A DNA stretch of 64,000 bases from Odontesthes bonariensis (Eukaryota; Chordata; Actinopteri; Atheriniformes; Atherinopsidae): assembly GCF_027942865.1 (NCBI RefSeq), contig NC_134510.1, forward strand, positions 22,623,209 through 22,687,208. The letters run 5' to 3'. Position 1 is the first letter of the stretch; every line of letters starts with the position of its first letter. The notes under the pieces are model-generated. The model made no database searches and was not told the DNA's origin. It saw only the letters and a list, made by a program, of their open reading frames with translations. Positions 47,757 to 59,260 of the stretch are shown piece after piece. The translations under genes were made by a program, and so were the position numbers.

Positions 47757-49379
47757 ATGAGACCGATTGTCATATGCGCGCTTCTGCTGGTAAAAGTAAG
47801 CAACATTTGATTCCTGCTGCAGCCTACCTGCATATGACTCACGCTGCACAGTCGCACCTCGAAACGCTTTCTTCTGTGTCTTTTGATTCTTATTTCACAC
47901 TCTAAAAGAGCATTAAAAACAGCCTCAGTAAACCTCTGCCAGCCAGTTCAGTCTCACCATTGTTCCCCAGAGGAAATCTGCTAAACACCACAGGGCTGTG
48001 TCACACAGACCATGTTGATGAATGTGCTTGTTGCCACTCTGTTGCCGTGGAACAGTGGAAACAATAAGAGGAGACATCTGATTCAAACTCATCTGGCATT
48101 TTATGTTGATGTCTCCAGCGACTAATAGCACTTTAAGTACAACTTTTACGTTTATTCTTGAAATATGTGGAGATCCTTTCTTGCATGAACGGACAAACCC
48201 CAGACTTGGAAGTTGTTTTTCGATTTTCCACAAAACGCAACACTTTTGGAGACCATCAACATGTACAGTGCCTAGAATGACTAAGATGTTTCCCCAAGAT
48301 TATCCACCACACAGCTATAAATGGTGTAGGATAGTATGATGAAATTATAGTTTGGGTTGCTGGTTGATTGTATATTATAAAGCCAGGATCAGGGTGAAGA
48401 AAAAGCCCCTGCCTCCACAGTCACAGGCAATTATTTGACACTGATTTACCTCAATAGGGCTGTGGGGCTTTTACTCCTGTCTAGACTCGCTCTCCGGTTA
48501 AAGCACTTTTGTTAAATCCAGGTATTATAACACTACACCTTTTAAAAAGATTCATATCTCCTTATGGCTTTTAAGGATGTATTGTCAACAAACGCTCCAT
48601 TTGAAAACCAAGATGTTGCTGCTCATTTGGAAAAGGGAGCATTTGTTCTGCCAAATGAGTCTCTCATTACTGACTGGATGATTTAGTGCTGTGGGTTATT
48701 GGATTATATCTTCTATTGTTAACTGTTTCCAAGCATCATATTCCCGGTAGTTAACTGTACACATTTTTTGCTCATGGCAGTTCCTGGTGAAAATGTGGCC
48801 TAGCAGGCAGAACTGCTGGGATATCCGGAGCAAAGCAATTATCATCACCCCCCCACCCAGCTTGTGGTGTTTATGTGTGTTCATGTGGGGGTATAGTTTA
48901 ATTTGTAACCACAGTCATTTTAATTTCCGTAGAGTTGGCAGGTTTCAAGATCATTTAAAAATACTAATCATTTCATGACACTTTGGTGAGAGTTGTAAAT
49001 CAGTAGAGTGATGGTTGCTGTATCTCTTTGTGGTGTCTTGTATGATTAGGATCATAGTTATGGGTGAAGTTTCTCCAGGTAAAAGAAGAGCAACCGATGC
49101 CCTTTCATTTTTTCCCCTGCGCTCTCTGTAAACCACTGACAGAAATCAGTGCAGGAGGGATGTGCAGCTTAAAGTCCACCTCAGCCCACGCTGTCTCTGC
49201 TCAAAAACCCCGGTCAGATTGTGAAGGCTCACGGGTCAGCATCTTCACAGGGGGAGAACATCCTTTTGTGTGTTTATTTTCACGCAGATTAGATTAACTA
49301 TGGAAACTCTAGCCTTCAAACTTGCTCTCACTTCAGATGGGCACAGAAAATGTTTAAAGCTCTGAGAAGGCTTAAGTGA

Positions 49380-49442
<63 letters not shown>

Positions 49443-52400
49443 GTGTGTTTGTGATCCGCGATGACTGAGTGACTCCGGCAGCCGTGGAGTTGAGAGGCCC
49501 ATTGAAAGCAGCGCTCCACGGTGGTCCGTCTGTTCTCACTGGGGAATCCCTTCAGATTGCAGCTTCTTACCTTAATGGAAAAAGCAACTGCAGCTCCCAG
49601 CCCTTCAGGCTTTAGGCCCCAGATACAACAGATAAGAATGAATACTCTCAGGGTCATGACCAGCTAATTAAATTGTGCTTGAAAATTGAACATAATGAAC
49701 ATAAAGTATTGTAGCAAGACAAGCAAATATAGTAAAAAGGTCAAAGTTTCACTTTAAAACTTAGAAAGGGTAAAGTTGAAAAATAATGGTGATCTGACGC
49801 CTTACTTTTACATGATATTATTAAGGATATATAATGAAATTCTGTTGCTCACCCCTGATTGAGTTGTTAGGACGTTACTAGCATGTAAATTCATTCTTGA
49901 TAGAGCATTTGAATAGTATTAATTTACATAAAAGATTGGTAGGCAGTAAAGTAAGTTAAATTTCAATAACACAAAAAGGTATTTTTGTAAGTTGGCTTAT
50001 AATAAATGTTTGTGTTTGGTGATCAGATTGTTTGCTTTAAGAGAGGATGTGCTAAAAAATGTTGCTGGGATAAAGTTTCATATAACTGAAATCTTTCTTG
50101 ATAATTAATACAATAGCTGTAAATCTATTCAACTTAAAAACTTAGCGAAGTTAAAGGTGGGGTATGAGATGTTTTCTGGAGCATTTTTTACCATATTGTC
50201 TGAAAACCTCCTCACGACCCCATTGCACCCACTAAAATAGAATGTTTAGAAAAAAAAATTAATATTTTAGTCCATTGTAGAGGGTGTAGTAAGAGGAAAT
50301 GTCTGACCAATAGAAGTAATGATGAGAGTTACTTCTATTGGATTCTGACAGGCCAATCAACCGTCAGCCCCCCTCCCCCCTGCACGTTCACAGCAGGGAA
50401 ATGCTATAACATGCAGCTATGTCTTGGTGAGGGACCAACACGGTTACCCCGCAAAAAAAGTGTGTTTGGACCCTGACAAAATGCAAGTGAGTGGCAGTTA
50501 GAAAGCGAACCCAAGTGTGAAACCAAAACAGGAAGCAAAGCTAAAACCAAATGCGCAAAGGATCAAGCTTTAACGAGATGAAACTGGAAATGAAGCAAAT
50601 TCTGACTAAACATAAAAAAGGAATGCCAGAAAACACACACCATGACCTCCAAAGCACATGTAGTGGTAGTGGGTTAAACATTTTTTAATGGTGAGCAGCA
50701 AAACTTCATGATGCATCCTGCATTAATTGATGCATTGAATCATTATGAGTTTTATTAGGTAACTATTCGTGGGGTACAGTATCTAACCCCCTATTATTAG
50801 ACGGTACTGACTGTAATTATAGACAGTAACTGATAATTAAGTCAAATTAATATAATTACTGTATGGAGTATAATCATTAACTCTCCAATGCCCTGCTCTA
50901 CCAGTTAGTATACTGTATTTTATTAAAAATTTAGTGAAATTAAACCTTCGTCAGCCCTCTGTACCACTCAGTTTAGGTACGCAATGATAAAATTGAGCAT
51001 ATATTATGCCATTACTCTTTCAAATGTTGATACTTTTTTTTTTTAAATATTATTTTGGGCTTTTAATGATAGGACAGTTGGAGAGAGACAGGAAGCAGAG
51101 AGAGGGGAGAGACATGCAGCAAAGGGCCGTCCGGTGCGGGACTCGAAAATGGGCCAGCTGCAGCAAGGACTGTAGCCTCTGTACATGGGGCAGCTGCTTA
51201 ACCCACTACACCACTGACCGCCCCCAAATGTTGATACTTTTACCATTAACTGGCATCTCAATGAATAAAAAATCTTTTAGCCCAACGAAATGACAACTAA
51301 ATGCAAAAATGCATTTTTTTTGTGCTTTTTAGCCATGCAAAGACTAAACGGTTAAAGTTATAAGCACTGATAATGGGCCCTCGCACCCTCATGCACACAT
51401 CCAGTGGAAAAGAGATTTATAGCAACCACTTACATGTCTTTCGGTTGTGCAATGGAGTGACATATGACTTGCTGTTACCCAAATGTGGCATTACATAAAT
51501 GCCCAGTAAATCATGAGTAGACATTCTAAGTAGTGACATAAAAACATAATTAAAAAAATGAAAAACATAATAAATAAAAACATAATGAGAAGTTTATAAG
51601 ATGTGATGAAAACCAATCAATAGTTGCCTCCTGAAGCAAACTTCCTGTTATTGCAGGGCGGCTTTTTTACTATGACTCAATATTGACTGTTAGGTCTGTT
51701 CGTGCTGGGACTCTAATCAAGTAGCAGGAATTTTGGGCAGCTTGGACAATGTAGATTTGAGTTACTACTACTTCCTGTTTCAAAGGGAAATATTACCATG
51801 CTGTCAGGGTAACGCCATTGAACAAAAACTGAAAAGCTTCACAGTTTACTGTCGGCTTCATATTAGGTTTAAAGGGATGGTTCGCCTCTTTTGACATGAA
51901 GCTGTATGACATCCCATATTAGCAATATCATTTATGAACATTGACTTACCCTCCGCTGCGTCCTGTGAGCGGAGTCCCAGCTGAGTTTTGGGGTCCACGA
52001 AGCTAGTCCGGCTAGTTGGCTGGGGCTTGAAAAATAAAGCGTTTTGCTATTTTTGCCTCCCTTGATATCAATGCGTCCAATGTAAAACTGTGCAGACCGA
52101 AGAGCAGACCGAGCACTCCCCTGCTTCCGAGCAGTAAACACCGTAACAGGTGCAGCTATCTCTAGGTGGCTAGGGACTGCTTGGTCTGCTCTTCGGTCTG
52201 CACAGTTTTACATTGAACGCATTGATATCAAGGGAGGCAAAAATAGCGCGTAAATAAATGATATTGCTAATATGGGATGTCATACAGCTTCATGTCAAAA
52301 GAGGCGAACTATCCCTTTAAGGTATGACTCCTAAAGACTTTTGGTAGCACTTTAAATGTAACATTTGACAACCAAATTTGACAAATGTTGGTGGAAAATG

Positions 52401-55400
52401 CTGTAAAGCATCCAATCAAGACATTTTACCAGTGTCACGTGTCACTGTCTGGCACTTCTGACCGATGTGCCAAGTTTTTCTCTGATATTTTCCTCACACC
52501 AATGAAAGTCAAATGGTATCCTTATATAGTGCTATTTCATGTTGTATATACTGTAGATTTAGTCATTCCTCTCCTGAGTATATCACTGTTCCCGATCATC
52601 TCTGGTGGAGCATGGATTAAATCATTCTCTGCACTTTGGGCCCCACTAGGTGAAATGCCAGGCTTCAGGCGGTTCCTGCTCTCGGTCAAGTTGGCACTCC
52701 AGCTGAGCTTCCAGAGCTACGCCAGCCCAGACTCACACCGGGCTCTGTAAAATAACAGAAATCTTAACTGTAGGTGAAAATAAAACAGAGCCCCAGTCAC
52801 CAAATATTTATCAAAGCGTAGCTTAAGGGCTAAAAGGTTAGCAAGTGTTAGGAGAAGAGTCTCATTCCCGACATTAAGAGGACCAACCAGAGTCAGATAC
52901 AGGTTACCTTTATGCTGCAAGTTGTTACAATCCAGACCGTATCTATGCTGGTTGGTGCCTGCTGGATCCAACCACCCTGATGCCATAATACGTCTGATCT
53001 GGGCTCTGTGGCTGGCATTCAGATATCATCAGGCTCCTCTGTGAAGCAGTGCAGTCATACTGGCTGTTGTTTTTGGAACGAGGCGAGCCCCGTTTCAAAG
53101 CCTTTCCTCCTCTGGAATCAGCATGGAACATTTTAGTGTTTTGTGACTGGGGGCATGGCACAGTCTGTGTTTGTGTGTGCTCGCGCGTGCGAGTGTGCGT
53201 GGTGTGTGTCTCTGGTGGGCTTTTGTCGGAGGCTCTACAGGTTCACACACGTTTCCAGTGTTTCTTGGTAGACTTCAGAAACAAAGAGAATCATTGGGCT
53301 GTTTAGCTGTGACTTTTCTCCTCAGCAGGAGGTTAGTTGTTAGACATCTGTTTGCTCTTGTCAGGCCCCAGGCGGAGAAGGCCAATCTCCCTCAAGTGTG
53401 TGCATTTTTAAAATGCCGTTGCACTGAGCCTGGAGAAGGGGTGTTAGTGAAATACTGACCTTAATAGACACACCTGCAGGGCCTGGTGACTTCAAAGACC
53501 TGCTCCCACCCAAACGGACACCATCATACTGGGCAGCCTTTGTTAACTGACACCCTCGCCTGGGGCCGGAACCGTCTCCTTTATACCCCCCCTTCCCTCC
53601 ACAGACACTGTATTTGCACAGACACTTACAAGCTGTCATTCGCACTAGTTTTGGGAATGAGTGGAAATGCAGAAAGTCTTCTCGATGTCTTCCTTCCTCC
53701 TTTTCGAATAATTTTCTGTCTCTTTGTTTTATTCTTCCCACTGATCTAAAGCCATCTGATAAAAGTCACCCACCCCTGTCAGACACCAACCCTGTTGCTG
53801 CAAGGAACATCTGATCTATCTCTCATGTCATAAGTCAAGCAGAGCTCTCCAGTACCCACTTGCAGATAAGGACTATAAGGACTAACAGCACTTAAGAGCG
53901 AAAACTGGGGCAGATAAGACAGATTACAGAAAGCTTTCCCTTTGTTGCCTGCGCCTTTGATTGCACGGGGTTTGATGTGTGTGATTTCCTTACCACAAAC
54001 TCTGTACAGCAGAAAACTCACAAAAGAAAAACAGAATTACTTAAAAATTACTTAAAACATAAATGTATTAGTGTAGTTCTTTCCTAAAAAACACAGAGGT
54101 GGTATTTGTTTTACTATGTGATGTGTTTGCTTTAGGTTACTCTTGGAAATGCCTGTGCCAGTGGTCAGTTCACTGAATCAGGACAGTGTTGCAGTCTGTG
54201 TCCTGCTGGCTACGGAGTGCAGGTAGAGTGTGGGAAGGAGGATACCAAATGTGCACCATGCCCACAGGGTGAGCACTTAAAAGCTAATATTACTGTCTTT
54301 CACATGGCCGTGCATCTCATAATTCTCTGTGTTTTTTTTGGCAATCATAGTAACCTGTTGTAACCTGTTTCCCAGGGACATTTTCCCAATCTGAAGGCCT
54401 CGGCCGTTGCTTACCATGCAGCAAGTGCCCATCCGGTGTCCCCACAGTGGCTTCTTGCTCGGCCACTCACGACACGCAATGCGAATGCGACGATGGCTAC
54501 TTCTTTTTGGGCAATTACGGCGTATGTGCACCCTGCTCCAAGTGCAGTCATGGTGAGGGGGTTATCCGGGAGTGTGGAAACGAGGGAGATACGCTATGTC
54601 AGATCTGTGGCCCAGGAACATTCTCGGAAGAGCAAGTTAGCACCAAACCCTGCCATACCTGCACTCAGTGCTCTGACAGCGAGGTGGAGATCCGTCCCTG
54701 TATGCACATCTTTGACACGCTCTGCATGGGTAAGTGGTAGCTTGAAATTAGGGGCATGTCTTTTTACATTTTTCTTTTTTTTTTTTTTACTAATTTTCAG
54801 CAAAACCATTAGAAGGAACAATAAATAGTGTGGTGTGAACTAGTTTCAGTCCCACAGCTGAAACTAGTTCCCATCAAGAATGCTTTTTGCATCTATATAA
54901 GCAACATATGCTAAAAAAAAAAAAAAATGTAGCACCTACTTCTTCTGGGATCTTACTTTTTATGCCTTTTTAAAACATCTGTGGTCTTCGTGAATTTGCA
55001 CCGAAAGCCAGAGAAAGGTGAAGGATCCTGGAAAGTACTGAAAAACAGACGGTTGTTCTTGGTCTTATCATGGATTTTCTCACTGTGGGAAAAGTAAAGA
55101 AGAGTGGCGGCTTTATTCTTTAAAAATCTGATACAGGCGAGGGCAGCAATAGTAGATAAAAAGATAAAAGAGCGAGCTGAATGAAGGGAAGATGAGGGGC
55201 AAGGGGGCCCGAACATGTGGTCAACACCTGCATCGAAACCTCTCCTCTCTGAGATGAAAAACATGAGTAGTGAATAAAGAGCCATCTTAAATGCTGTAGT
55301 CCAATTGATATGAGCCTGACAGGTCTTTAGGTTAACTGCCCCTGAAGGCCAAGCGAGACTGCTGACTCTGACCACTAGTGTGCTTGCCCCCAAGTGGCTA

Positions 55401-58207
55401 CACTTGCTCCCCAGGAGTGAGGCCATCAAAACACATTGAGAGCCCATATGTCATGGCACTTTAACCCCACGTAGGTCAGCACGGTACCTTGTGGTGTTTG
55501 ATCCCAAAATAGGCAGACCACAGGAGGGCGAAAGAGGCTGGAAACAGGGGCAATGAAAGGTTTGAAAACCCCAGGGGACCAGGATGGCCGAAGCTATCAT
55601 TACATCTGGCCCTAATTTATGGTGTCCAAATGTGCTCTGATGTGCACATGTGCAGATGCAATGGTGCTCCTCCTCAACACGTCTCTTTTTTTTAATCCCA
55701 ATAGATAGGAAACTGCACATTCTGTCTCGCCCCGCTGAGACCGATGATGCTCCTCGCTGGCCAGGCCTTGAGGAAGTCGTGGGGGAGGAGGAGGAGGAGG
55801 TCAGTCCTTCACCAGAATCTTCCGAGTTCACCCCACAGGATGAGGGCGGCAACAACAACATTCTCGCCTATGTCTCTGTCCTGGCAGCTGTAGTGCTGGG
55901 CTTGCTCATTTATGTGGCCTATAAATGGTGAGTTTTCACAGGGTCACATTTCTCAAACAATGAATGTGTGATAGGACCAGGGAATAGTCCATTATGGGTA
56001 GTTTAACTGCATTCCTCTGCCGTTCTCAGCTGGAGATCGTGCAAACAGAAGAAGGCTCTTTCTAAGGCGCGTGCGGCTGAGTTGGGAACATCTCCAGAAG
56101 GAGAAAAGCTCCAAAGTGACAGCGGTGTTTTTCTGGACTCCTACAGCCTACAGGACAACCAGCCCAGCAAAGGTGAGGTACACACAGCCCTTTGAAACTA
56201 CAGATTTCTGAGGCCTCAGGAGACATTTTAGCAAGCGTCCATAAACATCCATCCCTTACATACACTTACATACCTCCATTTCTAGCTGATTAAGTGTACT
56301 GAAGACTAAAAAAAACCCACAAAACGGCAGCTACTTCTTAGCTTATACATCATGTACCTCACTATTAGTAACTAATTTGTTAAGACCAACAAAAATCCCA
56401 CAAAGATCTCCAATGGGTGGACAGTTGAGGACATTTCAGGGACAATTACTGAACCAGTCTGTTGTTGATTTGGGTGCACATTTGGGATGATTTACTTGTA
56501 AGAAAGTCTAACCATCACTAAGCTTCTGTTAGCACTCCGAGTGCATCACAGTTTTCTTCAAAGTAGCCTGGTGCCTCAAAGAATCTGAGTGATGCCATTT
56601 TTTCAGCTGTTGTGAAATGTGTGACTCTGCATGGCTCCGACTCTGACTCAGCTGCTCTACCTGGAGTTTTGAAATTACGCAAGCATGCAACTTTTTAAGA
56701 CCAATTGTCCTTTTGATGTCGTAAACAGCTTGAGCTCCTCTATCTCTGCCGCATTAGATACTTAAAAAAAAACTATGATCTCAGATGGGTGCTTATGATT
56801 ATGACATGGCTGGAAGGTTTCCCTCCAAAAAAAGTCAAGCAACTACTGCAGGAACTTTCTCCTAGCCAGCTTGAGATTGACAGTCAATGTCAATTATGAA
56901 TGAAGAAATACAGTGAAATCAAAAGGCAGTTAAGAGAAAAACACTGATATTAGATAAACTCTTATCATGAGTATTTTGGCCCCAATTAAGTTAAGCTGTT
57001 ACTGCTGTTACAGAGGACGTAACTTTTTCCCTAGTTGACAGAATTTTCTGTGGTCGTAATGAAATATTTTGGAAATGCTTAGGTCAAAATACCACAGAGA
57101 TAAAGTACAGCTACTCCACCCCTCTTTTCCATGGGGTGTGCCTCTTCTGAGGTTGATAGCGCAGCTTTGATTGTGCTTCCATTTACGCGTAACACAAATT
57201 AGACAAATTGCACTCAACAACTCGTGATGTAAGTTATTACCATGTGAAAAAAGCATAGGATGTCTAGCATCAGCACACAAACTAGCCGAACTGGCACAAA
57301 CTGGCAGAACCTTTCAAATCTCCGATATTTGCACACACAAGCTGCCCCCTATCAAATTGATAGCATTGTTTAATGTTTAATGTTTAAGAGTTATTGTGTC
57401 AGTACTTACTTCAGCAACTATATGCTCCTCAACCAAAATAGATGCATTCAGGAAAAAGGTGATTATTTTCGCCCCTAAAACTTTCCCTATAAGGCAGGTG
57501 GATGATCCAATGCAGACACGGGCAAAGCAGGCTGGTGAAGAACCAAAATAATATGAATGAAAACCAATGAATAAACTGAGGCTAAAAGGCAGGCTACGTG
57601 ACAAATCCAATTGAACTAAAACCCAATGTAGATGGATGGACTGTCGAGGTGAAGAAGGAAAGACAAGATTAAAAAAAAACAAGAACGGGCAATTTAACCC
57701 TGTAAAACAACTAAAAGAATAGAACATTGGAAGAACTCAAACCCAGCAAATGTCACAAAATTTCATTAGAAGCCATTTCATTTGTAATATTGTCATCCTG
57801 TCATATAGTTACTGATAATACTATACTGGTCAGTTGTTTTTTTTCGTCTGGATCTGACCAAACAGTGAGCTCATTTTGTTTGGGTTTTCACAGGTACGAG
57901 GAGAGACAGCAAGCAGGACAATCGTCTGTACACCAACCTGCCCCCCCACAGACAGGAAGAGGTGGAGCGCCTCCTGCAAGAAGGAAGCGGCCGGGGATGG
58001 AGGCACCTGGGCGCTGCGCTGGGCTACGAGCCCGAACAGCTGGACCTGTTTGGACGAGGAGAAGCCCCGGCCCACACGCTCCTCTCCAACTGGGCCCAGA
58101 AAGAAGGCTCCACTCTGGGACTGCTGTGCTCAGCACTGGCCCGCATTGACAGGCCTGACGTGGTGACAGCTCTTAACAGCCCCTCCCAAGGAGTGTCTGT
58201 GGTCTGA
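47757..58207 (+). CDS. nradd: nradd / NRH1-type p75-like neurotrophin receptor with death domain, 6 coding exons, 401 aa
   Basis: Type I membrane receptor of the p75NTR (NGFR) subfamily. Exons: 47757-47795, 54136-54268, 54376-54729, 55705-55927, 56030-56172, 57894-58207; phases agree and the frame totals 1,206 nt. Residues 1-20 form a signal peptide (MRPIVICALLLVKVTLGNA). Residues about 20-176 carry four TNFR cysteine-rich repeats (from CASGQFTESGQCCSLC to IFDTLCM). An acidic stalk follows, then one membrane helix at about 228-249 and a juxtamembrane segment sharing EGEKLQSDSG with p75NTR. A death domain lies at about 314-392 (EEVERLLQEGSGRGWRHL), and the C-terminus VSVV fits a class I PDZ ligand. 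Position next to nbeal2 and setd2 identifies it as nradd rather than ngfra/ngfrb. Mammalian Nradd lacks the ligand-binding repeats and the human copy is a pseudogene; this one is complete. Intron 1 is 6.3 kb. Ligand and signalling in fish are not shown by sequence. Confidence 0.92.
49385..49450 (+). repeat. (GT)n microsatellite in nradd intron 1
   Basis: About 30 GT units with minor interruptions, ending near GCGTGTGTGTGTTTG. It creates spurious poly-His/Thr open frames on the minus strand. Confidence 0.95.
50148..50470. repeat. Possible dispersed element beginning TTAAAGGTGGGGTA, with internal hairpin
   Basis: The left edge GTTAAAGGTGGGGTATGAGAT resembles the terminus of a fish non-autonomous DNA element that I recall only loosely. 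Inside, CCAATAGAAGTAA (50307-50319) and its exact reverse complement (50329-50341) form a 13-bp stem with a 9-base loop. No matching right terminus was found, so class and end are uncertain. Confidence 0.35.
51038..51224 (-). mobile_element. tRNA-derived SINE, reverse strand, with 17-bp target-site duplication
   Basis: Read on the minus strand the element starts GGGGGCGGTCAGTGG, has a pol III box A TGGTGTAGTGG (51203-51213) and a box B-like TTCGAGTCCC (51138-51147), then a pyrimidine-rich TCTCTCC body and an A-rich tail (about 51038-51047). Perfect direct repeats CAAATGTTGATACTTTT flank it at 51021-51037 and 51225-51241. Box B has one departure from the GGTTCGANNCC consensus. It lies in nradd intron 1, antisense to the gene. 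Confidence 0.92.
51869..52320. mobile_element. Foldback element with TTAA flanks, element B
   Basis: Terminal repeats AGGGATGGTTCGCCTC (from 51873) and, in reverse complement, AGGGATAGTTCGCCTC (ending 52316) abut TTAA at 51869-51872 and 52317-52320. The outer 60-odd bases of the arms pair almost perfectly. A second pairing block (about 52049-52113 with about 52179-52248) lies inside. Roughly 110 bases of the left arm (51938-52045) have no partner on the right, so the right arm has lost that part. No transposase frame. It lies in nradd intron 1. Confidence 0.85.
54730..55704 (+). other. nradd intron 3 (975 bp)
   Basis: Holds the small inverted repeat and two minus-strand open frames of 164 and 136 codons (54953-55447, and 55451-55861, which overlaps exon 4 antisense). 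Neither has a recognisable domain, and I do not call them genes. Confidence 0.5.
54837..54870. repeat. Perfect 13-bp inverted repeat in nradd intron 3
   Basis: GAACTAGTTTCAG (54837-54849) and its exact reverse complement CTGAAACTAGTTC (54858-54870) are separated by 8 bases. It could form a hairpin; no function is evident and no T-run follows. Confidence 0.8.
56173..57893 (+). other. nradd intron 5 (1.7 kb), nothing recognised
   Basis: AT-rich sequence with no family-like open frame, no clear repeat boundary and no RNA gene signal on either strand. Confidence 0.5.
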
Positions 58208-59260
58208 GTATTTGTCAGTCCTATGTGTGACACTCACAGACTCGAGTGAAGAACTTTGACATGAAAAGAGAGGCACTCTGACTACAACTCTTCCGTCACT
58301 GCTGGAAGCTGCCACTGGTGTTTTTTTCTCTTTTCTTTACGTTTTGTTTGAAATGACTCTGATGATTATAAGTGGATCTGACTGTATGAAAGAACTTCCT
58401 GCCGTGCGTGGCCACAGATCAAATCATCTGTCACTGCAGGAAGTTAATAGAATGAATGGAGGGAACAACCAAGTCATCTGGAACAAGGAAGAATGACCCT
58501 CATAAATACCACAGTAACTACATTTATAATGTTTATATGAACAGAAATACTGTAAATATTCAGTTAAGTGCTGGAAGCAAAACTACGTGTTGCAAATGTT
58601 GCATGACTATTAATCACAAATAACTGTTTACATGTTGTTTGGACAGAAATCAAATCTACCCACCCTTCCAGTCAAAAAGAAACACCACGCTTCCACATGC
58701 TGTTGTCGTCATACTTCTAGTGTGGTTTGGCTTTTTTTATGAATCACATCTTAAACAACCACGTTGGTATTGCAGCTGGTTTTGGCCAAAAAGACATAGT
58801 TTCCTGCAGTTACGCTGCAGTCCATCATGACGCAGATTTTTGGGATCATTTCTATGCTCGTGATTTCACTGAGAGCGAAAAACAAAACAAGAAAACTAAA
58901 GTTGCTTCAATCGGCACCAAAGATTTAACCTTCCTAGCTGTCCTAATTATTGCAATGCATTTGCTTTATTTTTTTTATAAGAAAATTTGATCTAATGCTT
59001 CCTAGATTGTTTTTAAAATGTATAGCCTTGTTGTTTATCTGTGTGTGTGTGTATGTTTTATATTCGCCGACACTCATTAACTCATTTCTTAGCTCTTCCC
59101 AATAATCATCATTTGATTGTACAAATCTTAGATTAGAATCCAAATACACTGTTTACATGAATGATTCCTGTCCAACTTCACTGTCTACTGTCTTGCTTTT
59201 GTATTTATTTCATCTCCATTTCAAGTCTGAAAGTAAATAAAATCAAAGCGAAGCGCTGAC
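58208..59260 (+). other. nradd 3' UTR (inferred)
   Basis: Follows the stop codon at 58205-58207. The best poly(A) signal is AATAAA at 59236-59241, giving a 3' UTR of about 1.05 kb with an A/T-rich end. A 87-codon open frame (58727-58990) ending in a hydrophobic segment lies inside it and is probably fortuitous. Confidence 0.55.

Larger units (their letters stand above)
47796..54135 (+). other. nradd intron 1 (6.3 kb)
   Basis: Apart from the microsatellite, the SINE, element B and the possible repeat near 50.2 kb, no gene or RNA could be recognised. Open frames on the minus strand near 49245-49657 are products of the (GT)n tract. Part of it (48.3-51.0 kb) is very AT-rich. Confidence 0.6.

Noticed and set aside
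49245..49657. Minus-strand open frames rich in His and Thr
   Set aside because: Produced by the (GT)n microsatellite.
54953..55861. Two minus-strand open frames (164 and 136 codons) in nradd intron 3 and antisense to exon 4
   Set aside because: No domain or start/splice support; the second is antisense to a well-supported coding exon.
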